Shown here piece after piece: positions 15,800 through 26,044 of a stretch of 64,000 bases of DNA (positions are counted from its first letter, which is position 1; each line of letters starts with the position of its first letter). The notes under the pieces were generated by a model, which was not told where the DNA came from, did no database searches, and saw only the letters and a program-made list of their open reading frames with translations. The position numbers and the translations under genes were made by a program. The stretch is from Apostichopus japonicus (lineage: Eukaryota; Echinodermata; Holothuroidea; Aspidochirotida; Stichopodidae). Location of the stretch: NCBI RefSeq assembly GCF_037975245.1, contig NC_092579.1, positions 23,419,166 through 23,483,165 on the forward strand, in the 5' to 3' direction.

Positions 15800-16263
15800 A
15801 GCAGCATTTTGCGTTGGGTCGCTTTTTTCCACCTTTTTAACATGTGCATCGATTTTTTTAGATGTATCAATCATAAAACAGCAAACTAAGATACCATCCA
15901 AGTTTCACCCTGCCAAGAGCGTTAATTAGCGAGTAATTAACGATTTATGTCGATAACGAGTAAAAGTGTCCTCGACAAAGTTTTCATATCTCCAAATCCA
16001 CTAGTTTGAATTCCACCAATCAGTGAATAGTATGTTTATTCATGAGCATTTTGCGTTTGATCGCCGTTTTCTACTTTTTTGACATGTCCATCGAGATTTT
16101 ACATGCATCAAATCACAAAACAGCAAATTAAGATATTAGCCAAGTTTTTCCCTGCCAAAAACGTTAATTGGCGAGTATTCCACATACAAAATTAATCGCA
16201 TTCAGTTCCCAAACCCACTAGTTTGAATTTAACCAATGAGAGATGCAGGTTTAGTTATGAGCC
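15800..16263 (+). repeat. Diverged ~240-bp tandem duplication
   Basis: Unit A (about 15800-16044) and unit B (about 16046-16263) share ordered blocks: 'gcattttgcgtt', 'tttttgacatgt.catcga', 'cataaaacagcaaa.taagat', 'ccaagttt...ccctgcca', 'cgttaatt.gcgagta' and 'cactagtttgaatt'. Identity is moderate, about 75-80% by eye. The run contains no long open frame. Confidence 0.75.
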
Positions 16264-18966
16264 GTTGCTAAAAATAGATTAAGACTTTGCCTTGATACAA
16301 ACAAGGAGTTGTTATGCAACTCCCTGGAACAACCGCCATATAGACTGTACACAAATCAAGCGTGGTGTTATATTACGTATCTGTCAATGACGTTCGTAGT
16401 GTTTAAATATTCATATTATGGGCGAGGTTTATTGGGTTCCCAACGGAAAATATCTTGGAGAACAACAAAGTTGAAAGTTGCAATTTTTTCGACTTTTATG
16501 CCACCATTTGAAGTAAACTATAAATAGATAAGCTAGTTATGTATGTCGTTATGGCATAGTGGAGTCAGTGAGGTTGAGAAAAATCATAGAAAAGGACGCA
16601 AAATACTGCTTTAAACAAATTTGGGGGAGGAGATCTATACAAACCCATGAGTAAACCTATATACTTGTTTTTATATTTCTCCTCAAACAGGCACACATGC
16701 ACACACCCACACGCACGCACACGCACCCAAGTGAAAAACCGCACTGTCATTTGCTATATTTTACAATAGAATAATATGAATAATGTGTACAAATACCATA
16801 TGACTGGCACATTATGAATCACAGTCCCAATCATGATGGGAAGAATGTGGGTATAATAATAATAATAATACACAGTTCTTATAAAGCGCAAATACACACT
16901 GAAATCTCAGTGCGCTGATTATTATTGTTGATACAATAGTGTGACTATGCAGAAACCGCGGCATGATAACAAACACTACTATACCAACTGTTTTGAAAAC
17001 CAGGGAAAAGTGTCTTGCGTGCTACGTGTAGTTTAAAAAATTAAGCCTGCCGGTTTTGTGGGAAATATCGCACCCATCAAGTTCCTCATACCAATTTTTT
17101 TTTAAATAGTTTTTCGTGAGTCTCTGTTTTATTTGCCAGATCATGGAGGTAACGTTTGTCCTTCAGTTTCCTTATTTTTTTTTTCAATATACGTTTGGAC
17201 ATAATGAACCCTTTTGGAATAGTTGCGCTTGTTTACGTCCGTTAGGTCACGTGACGTGACAAATAGTATTGATTTAGCCGGAATTTCTGCAGACTCATTG
17301 ATTTGACGCCCTAATTATGTTATCCGGTTCAGACTACGCCATCTTGCGATTAAATGCCGATTGCAATGTTATATTACCCACAGATATTTTTGCACAGTAT
17401 AACTCACTTGCCTATTATTATACGTGGTTTTATTTATGTAATTGTTTTTCGTGACACAGTGTTATATACCATTGCGAGGCGGTTAAGGCAACTGATTGTA
17501 TATATATGGCAACACTTTAAAGTTATTTATCTCTTTCATCAAAACGTTTCAAAACAGAAAACTCTTTCGTTTGAGAGGCATTTTAACTTATTGTTAATGT
17601 ATTAAAATCTAGAAAGAGGATAGTGTTCCAAAAAAAAAAATTGGTTAACACTTCCATATCGAAATATTGCGCCCTTCATAGCGGATGAGGTTTCTAGCTT
17701 AAGAATAGACTAATTTGTATATATGAATCGGGCTGAGGTCGTTATTACTGACACTACCACTATACCGGCTCAATGTACTTTTGGATGGAACATACCATTA
17801 TATAACTCGCATCTTATTCAAGTATCAATTATGACAAGTACTTTTGGAAAGCCTATATATAGGTTATATGTACGTTTCGATTTAGACATTAAGTGTTTGA
17901 CAATTATTGTCGGCCAACTTTTTCTTTCAGTTAATTATTAGTTAATTTATAATAATCAAATCATGCAAATTTTAACTAATTCATTACCATTATATAACTA
18001 ATTGATATTGATTACTCATTTTGAATTAATTATTTGCTATATTTTGCCAGATAGCTAAGTTTCGTTTCCGTTTCGTTTCGTTAAACTGCCAAAAAATGAG
18101 CCCGAGGGGCTTGTCGAAGAGTTTCACTCCCTAAAAACTGAGAAAAAAGTCAAATCGTAAATATATAGAAAAAACAAACAATGCAGGAAACAAAGAGAAC
18201 GTAAACAAAGCAAATTTACAAATTAAAATTTGACAGTTTTAAATTTGCACTAGTTATGCAGCTACATCAACATCCGGGTATATTTGTGGCAACGAATTTG
18301 CAGTTCACACAACGCCACGCTTCGACAACTTTGGCGGTAGATATGATTTGATTCCTCCCCTCCCCTCACCCCTCCCCCTCCCCCCTATCGAACTTAATTA
18401 TCATTTGAAATATTACCATTTTTTTTAAATAGAGCTTTTTTATTGAATTTTATGTGCAACCTACTATTTTGCCATTTTTAAACAGAGCATAGTACATTTT
18501 CAACACGTTAGTTCGTCGTCCACGGTTATTGTTTAGTGTTAGCCTAACGTTATAATTAGACTGGTTATGTTCAGTGGTAGGCTGTTAGGTACGGGTGCAA
18601 CGTTAATGACTATTGACTAAGTCGTTAGTTGTACTGAACGTATACCAATGGTCACTTGCACTTTCCAGGCATAAGAACTGATTTGGATCCAACATCTATT
18701 TCTATATATTTATCTTACTCAAATAACATTTGTTCATATCGAGTGGGATAAGCTCCAGTTTTGAAGTGCATCTTACAACTCACAGTTTGTTAGTTACCCA
18801 TGACCGTTAATTGTTTGGCCCTCTTAGTCGGCCTTTAAGTTTTGTTCGGATTAAAAGTTAAAAAGTCATTTGATAAATCTTTCAAAAGCCTTCTGCATGA
18901 ATGTTTTTTGTTAGTTGTTGCAATTTCCTTTAAATAAGAGAAAATTTCACTCTTGTAGTAAAGAAT
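16264..18966. other. Non-coding, nothing recognised
   Basis: No gene or RNA seen. A short stem GGAGTTG-ttatg-CAACTCC lies at 16305-16323, (ATA)n at 16851-16869 and C-rich DNA at 18356-18387. Confidence 0.5.
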
Positions 18967-19135
18967 CTGTAATTTTACAGTAACAGGTATTGGCAACAAG
19001 TTTCACACATATTTTATGTAACTTTTTGGTAGACCTGTAAAATTCCATTTAATAAGTAATTTTACAGACTGACCAAAAATTACATAACATATTGTGTGAA
19101 ACTTGTTACCAGTACTTTTGCTTGTAAAATTGCAA
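18967..19135. repeat. Long imperfect inverted repeat (~80-bp arms)
   Basis: The best paired arms are 18986-19044 and 19058-19115 (nearly 60 bp, about seven mismatches, 13-bp loop). Weaker pairing extends outward to about 18967 and 19135. It is a probable MITE or a source of a long hairpin transcript. No open frame. Confidence 0.8.
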
Positions 19136-20559
19136 TGTTTGTGTTCGCGAAAAATACCCTGGTTAAATCAGGGATCTTTTATATGGAGACATCCTTGGTC
19201 AAATATCAGGGATGTGTTAGTGAGATATCACTGGTCAATTCTATGATGTCACATTCAGGATTGATCGCTTCGAACTGACAAAGGGTTAAATAATGCGTTA
19301 GTAGCGCCTGCGAGTACGTTACATGACCATCCCTTGTTGGTAGGTTTTCCTTCTGTGGAGCGAGCCTTCCAGATCATATACAATTTGGTGGATACAGTTA
19401 GGCTAAGTTTGTTTCACACTACCCCTACATGTGGTAATGCAATTGTCATTAAGGAGACGCCGTGTACAGTAACCCTGAGTTTGTATAGCCATTGTACACG
19501 TTGCTGTGTGACTGCTTGCCCGCGACACGGACGTGTATTACTTGTGTACTTAGCACTTCGTAATACCTACGTCCGCCGACGTTCACCTCTAGAAATGCCA
19601 TTTCTGCGTAAGATTTCTACGATATGAATAATCAATCACCTTGTGACCTCACGTCAATTACCCACTACCTGACGAGAAAAAGCTGTCATGGTACTGAATA
19701 TTAATGAGATCAACTCGGCAGTGGGCGGAGTCGCTTGCCGTTGTTCATCTAATTATAGTATATGCTGCGTATATTTTTATCATTTATTACACTTTAATGA
19801 GAATTGTGCAGGGGAATACATGATGAATATGATTTTTTTCTGATATATTTTGAGTCTCACAATTTTCTGACATTTGTTCGAATTAGTACTAGATTATATT
19901 CAACGCACTAGAGTTGTGTCCGAGCTCCGCCCATTCTGATACGTGTATTCATTTTCCGAACCAATCAACTGTTGGTCGAGTCTATTAGCGACACAGGGTC
20001 AGAAATCGGAAAGTTGCAAACAACTACAGATGTCGATTGCGGAGCATTCACATCGGTTGCACAGATAATGTGACTGCGTGCGTTGCGTGTAGGGTTGTAT
20101 GCGTTGCGCGCTAAGCGTTTAGCACATGTGCAGGTAGCCACTCCCACACGACCATGTACTTCGCGGAGAGGCGTAATATATAAATATATATGAGCGTGCG
20201 GGGTTACTGACAGATCAGATGGTGATAGAGAAAATGCGACTCTCCCCATTGAAACACATTGATATGAAAAGAAAGACCGACAAAATAGTTACTTTTCAAT
20301 GAAAACTTTATTCTTTTACGATTTTTAATTTTCTTCATTTATTTACTCTCATCAATTTTAAACTGTCTGTATATGGCTTGAGGAGTCACGTATCTAAAAC
20401 CTTATATTGTAATGGGAATGATTCAAGTGCACAACCGATAGGCTAAAACAACTGTTGTTATTAAACCTTGCAATCCCTAACATGATTACAAATGATACAA
20501 ACTTCCTCACGAGATCACCCCTTTGTAGCCAGTAGCACGAACGATAAATGTATTTATCC
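19136..20559. other. Non-coding, nothing recognised
   Basis: Two GGGCGGAG-type words in opposite orientation (about 19728 and 19925) and less AT-rich flanks are the only marked features. No gene. Confidence 0.45.
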
Positions 20560-21290
20560 ACAACAATATGTTTAACAATGCATTGTTTTACAACAATATG
20601 TTTTTATATGTCACTGTTATACAACAACACGTTTTTATAATGCATCGTTATACGCTTTAAAATGTATTGTTCTACAACAATACGCCTTATAATGTACTGC
20701 TCTACGACAATACGCTTTATAATGTATTGTTCTACAACAATACGCATTAAAATGCATTGTTACACGAACATAATACACAGTATTATGCATAGTTCTACAA
20801 CAATACGCCTTATACAAAAGTTTGGTCAAATAGCCCGTCCATTTATAACATTTTATGACCATTATATAACTTTCACCTTGAATCTTATATGCAAATTCAG
20901 CCTAAATCTATAGTAGGCCTACATATCAGCTGCGAAATGTTAGGATATGAAACTTTACAAGATTCATTTATCAGTTAGACTAAAAAAATCTTCTCTTTTT
21001 TTCCTTCTATAATGCATTGTTCTACAACAATACGCATTAAAATGCATTGTTCCACGAACAAACACAGTATAATGCATTGTTCTACAACAATTCGCCTTAT
21101 ATAAAAGTTTGGTCAAATAGCCTGTTCAATTTATAATATTTTATGACCATTATATAACTTTCACCTTGAATCTTATATGCAAATTCAGCCTAAATCTATA
21201 GTAGGCCTACATATCAGCTGCGAAACGTTAGGATATGAAACTTTACAAGATTCAGTTATCAGTTAGACTTAAAAAAAATCTTCTTTTTAT
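20560..21290 (+). repeat. Hairpin minisatellite plus ~288-bp duplication
   Basis: A 30-36-bp unit centred on the self-complementary word ATTGTTCTACAACAAT (6-bp stem, 4-nt loop) followed by acgc(at/ct)ta recurs about eight times in 20567-20810. A larger copy A (about 20719-20998) is then repeated as copy B (about 21009-21290, offset about 288-290 bp). The repeat includes the flank 'aaaagtttggtcaaatagcc' and the run through 'taggcctacatatcagctgcgaa'. Copy B is very similar to copy A with a few substitutions and small indels. Confidence 0.85.
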
Positions 21291-21918
21291 TTCTTTTCCG
21301 TTCAAGCTTCTGTTGTTGGGGCAACGTAACCTTAACAATATACAAAAGTTTCATTCCATAGATATTTCCACGCTGATAAATTATGTAACCCACACGTAAT
21401 AGTAGATATTGTCGTGAGAAGATGGGCATATGTTACAGTTTTGTGTTTGAGGTTACCCTTTTGTCTTTCGTTTATCTTATAAAACTAATCGTGCGAACAT
21501 CTTCTTTGCTTCCAACGGGACGACGTTATACACCACGGCATTACTATGGTATAGTCGGCGGAACGAGTGAATAAAATATGTTCATAATAAAAATGAAATA
21601 ATTTGGACTAATAATAAAAAATATGCTCATTCCTCTCCCCCTTCCTTACTTTTCTGATGAACCAGGCTGAAAACTCGTCTTAGCTCGTTTATCACAAAAA
21701 GATTAAGACAAAATAACAAGCGTATTAAACGATAGATGAATTATGCATGCCGTACCTCAAACTTGAAGAAAGCTGGACAATATGACGTGTGTATAATACG
21801 ACTAATTTGAATGTAATAACCGTACTAATAATCAATTTCGCGACCGATCATTCCCTTGCTATAAAGTTTCACTTTTACTGTCGAATGTTATTTTTTTTTC
21901 CTTATTATTTTCCAGTAT

Positions 21919-21924
21919 TTTATT
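21919..21924 (-). terminator. Possible polyadenylation signal of the CBX gene
   Basis: AATAAA on the minus strand, about 350 nt beyond the CBX stop codon. In DNA this AT-rich the hexamer is common, so it is only a candidate. Confidence 0.3.
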
Positions 21925-22180
21925 TTAAAAGTACTGCATATTTTTTTTCAGACAAGTGGCAAAACAAGACTTACTGTCATACTAAACATATTCTCTTTCT
22001 CTTCAATTATGAAAAAAAAGTTAACGTAGAAACCTATTTTAAAATCAAAGAGATTTTCGAAACTGAAGCATACTTCTTCGTGGTCTTGTTTGAGTTAGTA
22101 TTTCCTTAATCTACACTGTCACTATAGTCGCAGGCTCTACTAAAGTTGTATTTTAGCACGATATGGTCATTCTTTTTCTT

Positions 22181-22235
22181 CCCCCTTCCCCCCCTCTTCC
22201 CCCTTCCCCCTTCCCCCACCTCACCTCCTCCTCTG
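22181..22235 (-). other. G-rich tract in the presumed CBX 3'UTR
   Basis: On the minus strand this reads as repeated GGGGGAA blocks (at least five runs of five or six G), 35-90 nt after the stop codon. It has the spacing of a potential RNA or DNA G-quadruplex. Confidence 0.6.
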
Positions 22236-22271
22236 TTTCTTGCTGTTGTCAGTGAATAAAAAATATATTCC

Positions 22272-22997
22272 TCAAGAAACATTCCAATGTTTTGGTGGTA
22301 TCATGCATGGACTAAAAAAGCCTTGTGGATTGTCACTTTCCCTTACAGTAACTGTCACACCTTCGACTGTGACGTCAGTGGCTGTCACAGGGTCACTTTC
22401 CTCCAAGGAATTACGATATTTTCGCAGAAGAGCAAATTTCCCCAATTTGATACTATTTCCGTCCGCAGTTGGTGATCTTCTATTTATGTCGACATTTGTC
22501 TGTTCCTTCAGTTTACTATCTGTGACATTGAGGTGATCATTGTTCCCGCCATTATAAGGTGTCTGCGCACTCACGTAATGGTCACCATTTTTGTTACATT
22601 TGGCACAATCTTGCTCCCAAGTCAGTCCATAAGTCGGCGACGGCACCATTCCCATCAGAGGGGAGTCAGCCTTATCGAAAACGCCGAATGAGCTTGGATT
22701 ATTACTGGGAAAGCTGGTTTCTTTCATGCTTTGCTCTAGAAAAAGACTTTTGGGTTTCCTCGGAATCTTCCATTTCTCATTTCTGGTTGCATCTACCGTT
22801 GAATAAGTATTATTATTATTATTTAAATCAAGTTCTGTTGTCGACGTTTGGTTATCTTCAGAATGATTTCCCCTTTCAGTCATAATGGTAGCAGCCTCAG
22901 TCTTTGGAATGTCGTCTGCAGTTTGAAGCAGTTTAGATTTATCTTTCGTGGAAGTGGTTTCTCTGACGTCAGAATATCTTCCTTTAAAATCAGCGGC
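22272..22997 (-). CDS. Polycomb CBX protein, last coding exon (Polycomb box)
   Basis: Terminal exon, 726 nt, 241 codons plus TGA. It starts after a strong acceptor (ctctctcttcttaacag, AG at 22999-22998) in phase 0, matching the phase-0 end of the exon at 24275. Most of the exon is polar and low in hydrophobics (Ser, Thr, Asn, Asp, Lys), including an Asn5 run, as expected for the disordered middle of CBX proteins. Near the end, VTATDVTVEGVTVTVRES followed by GFF (residues 204-228 of the exon, 22388-22314) is a clear Polycomb box, the C-terminal segment that in CBX/Pc proteins binds RING1-type PRC1 subunits. Known vertebrate boxes lie close to the C-terminus; here about 13 residues (to KHWNVS) follow GFF. 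An in-frame TAA overlaps the acceptor immediately upstream, which supports an exon border there. Role by family: nuclear PRC1 subunit in H3K27me3-linked repression. Which vertebrate CBX it is closest to cannot be told. Confidence 0.93.
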   Translation of the reverse strand, partial: AADFKGRYSDVRETTSTKDKSKLLQTADDIPKTEAATIMTERGNHSEDNQTSTTELDLNNNNNTYSTVDATRNEKWKIPRKPKSLFLEQSMKETSFPSNNPSSFGVFDKADSPLMGMVPSPTYGLTWEQDCAKCNKNGDHYVSAQTPYNGGNNDHLNVTDSKLKEQTNVDINRRSPTADGNSIKLGKFALLRKYRNSLEESDPVTATDVTVEGVTVTVRESDNPQGFFSPCMIPPKHWNVS

Positions 22998-24274
22998 CTG
23001 TTAAGAAGAGAGAGAGAGAGAGAATATAAGGAAACCGAAGTACAAAAGAAGTCAGGATATATTTACGAAGGAAAAGTTGTTCTTTAGCCTCATATTTATA
23101 AATGGCAAATGCTATTCGTGATGGACTAAATTGTATTGTCCCAAGCCCTCTCGCTAGAAAAAGGAAACGCAGTAAAGGGTTATAAGAAAAGTATTTTATA
23201 CACAATCAACAAGGGGTTTGATACTGAAGACAAAATCAAGTTTCATTTTCGAATCGTGATTCCAAACTATCAATAACACCAGAAACGAATCTTACAAGAG
23301 ATCTTCTATTGAATTTTAGTTCTGAAATCTGGTTAGTTTCCCCACTCGGAGTATATACACTGTGGTTTGTCGATCTCGCTATCTTGGTCAAATTCCCGAA
23401 ACAGAGGAAATTCAACAGCCGAGGAAACCACATTGCAACGCCCATCATGTATATGTCCTCGCGTAAAGATACGGTACTTCTCAAAGAATGCTATAACCCG
23501 GGGAAGAAGATGTTATCATTCACCCATCATTATTTTATACTAAATGTGAGCTATATGCCTGGTTCATCTATTCACCTCGTTATCTATTGAATCCTTCACT
23601 TAATCACGTCTCACTGCTCTCCGTGTCTGGACTAGCATATCGATGGATCACATCATGTTAATACCTTACTTGAGTGTGAGTACTAAGCACAATTAGATGT
23701 AGAGGAAGCCACCCTACCCCCCCCCCCCCTCTCCCACCCCACAATATCTCATTGCCACATACCCCAGTCCTAATAACCGTTTATATAGTAAATCATCTGA
23801 AACGACTATTTCTATTCGCACCTCCGTTTCTGGCGTCCACTTGAAATGATCTACTTCCGTTATATCTTCATCATGATGATTAATTTGTCTCTCTCCGTTT
23901 TTTATTTATTTATTTATTCTTGTGAGGGTGGGATGGGTGCGTTTAGGGGGGGGGGGTACCGTGATAAGCACGTGAAACAGAACAATAACAAAGTCTGCAC
24001 CGATTCCTATGTACAAAATCTTCCACATAATCTGCTGTTTATCTACTATAAAACTGTTGTATACCATCTTGATAAATATGACCATGTTTCCTTTGAAGTG
24101 TATATTTCTCGAGGTTTTAAACATATAGTCTGTGACATGTAATGTAATGAAACTAACACCAGCTGCTTAAACCTGCATCGACCCTACATTTTGACCTGCT
24201 ACGATGTTAGATCACGTATCGCTAAGTACCTACACCGAACCTACATATGACCTGCACGATTTCATTATATTTAC
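22998..24274 (-). other. CBX intron (between AT-hook exon and last exon)
   Basis: The donor GTAAAT at 24274-24269 follows CTCAAG, and the acceptor is at 22999-22998. An AG/CT microsatellite (23006-23022) forms the polypyrimidine tract of the acceptor. Poly-C at about 23718-23729 and poly-G at about 23946-23955 lie inside. A possible 65-codon cassette exon (23490-23296) is discussed under findings. Confidence 0.8.
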
Positions 24275-24338
24275 CTTGAGTTTGAGCAGTTTTGGCTTCC
24301 TTCCTGGTCTCTTTCCCTTTGAGGATGCATCTGCTAAC
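24275..24338 (-). CDS. Polycomb CBX protein, AT-hook-like exon
   Basis: A 64-nt internal exon. The acceptor is gttttaccggcag (AG at 24340-24339), preceded by a pyrimidine-rich run. The donor is CTCAAG|GTAAAT. Its first base completes the split codon left by the chromodomain exon (AG|G, Arg), and the other 63 nt encode LADASSKGKRPGRKPKLLK plus two residues, ending in phase 0. KRPGRKPK resembles the AT-hook or basic segment that directly follows the chromodomain in vertebrate CBX2 (KRPRGRPRK) and the KRGPKPK segment of CBX4 and CBX8. Such segments bind DNA or nucleosomes. Small size, position, phase and motif all agree, but the exon is short, so confidence is a little lower than for its neighbours. 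Confidence 0.87.
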
Positions 24339-24684
24339 CTGCCGGTAAAACAATATCAAACGAATCGTAAGAGAAAAGAAAAGTTAAACAAGACTATACA
24401 AACATTGTGACGATATCCATTCCTATTGAAATTAAAACATTTCATTGAAAATGTGACGGAAAATGTCTGCTCAGACAACATTACTTGAAAGGCAACCTGA
24501 AAAAAAATCCCTCTTTGACAGATGCAAAAGTAATTGCTTTTGTACAAATATTTATTTGATGCAATGTATAACTGTTTCAGACGCTAGGTAATTCGGAGTA
24601 CACATTATTTTCATAGTTGCCTAATCGAAGATTTAATTTCGGCACCCTTATTTTATGCGGTCACACGCACACATATATATGAAA

Positions 24685-24686
<2 letters not shown>

Positions 24687-24748
<62 letters not shown>

Positions 24749-24756
24749 TATATATA

Positions 24757-24812
<56 letters not shown>
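24687..24812. repeat. (TA)n microsatellite
   Basis: About 125 bp of TA repeats interrupted by a few TTTATA steps. Confidence 0.95.
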
Positions 24813-24814
<2 letters not shown>

Positions 24815-25774
24815 ATTAGAGTTGTCTGTAGATAAAATCTATACCATTTGAGAGTTCATGTTCGGGATTAAAATAATTACTGTCGTCAATAATAAGTTTT
24901 CGTCTATTTAAACGAGCTAATCGCGTGTAACCCAACACGATATCGGACTTGACAAAACACAGTCAATCTCCCAACTTTATATCAAATGAGTTTTACTTTA
25001 GCGGGATTTTGACGATATGCTTTTCGTTCTATAAATATCAGCGTCGCCCGGTCGCTGTTATCATTTTTTAATCATGTGAAAATAAGAGACTTGTGATGCT
25101 ATCTATAATACCGCTTGTTTTTTAAATCGAACTCGACTAGATACCGTTCATGAATTTGATTTTGTGGAAATTTTAGTACCGTTGATTATCGACAGCTTTG
25201 TATCAAAATCAACGGAAAAGCTGTAATTTACTCGTTGTATCCCTTGGTTGAACCCAGCACCAATACCGTTGTAACTATGGGTGACAATGCATTCGCTCAT
25301 TGCCAAGGGCGAACCAAGAGGCTCTTCCACACGACTCCCTCCTAATCCCAACCCCCCCCCCTCCCACCTGACTGACATCATCGCTAACACAGGGAACTAT
25401 AAATAATAACATAACCAAATATCGATGAACTTTGGAAAGCTTATTTCTGCCGACTCGAATTTTCTATTATCCTTATCATGGTGAGTTTGTTTGGAAACAC
25501 ACAATCAATACGTCGGCAAGTAAGCAATTCTCCTTTGTAAATCTCGTTGAACAAACCGTCTATAACAAGCAAAAAAATATCGTCTATTTAGCTTTGTCAA
25601 TGACCCATAAACATCAGAAAGCATATTAATACTGCCATTCAGAGTGTACTATATGAAGACTAAAAGTATATGAACTTGTATATGAAGTAGCATATATATA
25701 CTCTATGACTCTGCAAATATAAATAATATAACATATATATAACGAAAGGAAAAGAACATTACAGGTTAAAAAAA

Positions 25775-25778
<4 letters not shown>

Positions 25779-25814
<36 letters not shown>
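25779..25814. repeat. (TA)n microsatellite
   Basis: About 18 uninterrupted TA dinucleotides. Confidence 0.95.
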
Positions 25815-25817
<3 letters not shown>

Positions 25818-26044
25818 ACCATGATTACGAAAGACCGTATAGTTATACACCACAGTTGACCAGCCAATGTCAGAACATCGTCGATACGAATACGTCTAAC
25901 TGCTAGGTCTTTTTCTCTTTTAATTTGTTTTATGAAATTGTAACATTTTGAGACGAAAATTAATGTTTATTGTGGTCTTTGTATGAATGAACAGGTCAAC
26001 CTTGCGTTTATCGCAGGATAATTCACTCACGGGTGTATATATGA

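Noticed and set aside
20635-21110. CRISPR-like array
   Set aside because: The repeats are imperfect, spacers are not unique sequences, the unit and flank were duplicated together, and the context is eukaryotic.
22287-22885. Plus-strand frames over the last CBX exon (62-108 codons)
   Set aside because: Shadows of the minus-strand exon, which has the Polycomb box and a matching acceptor.
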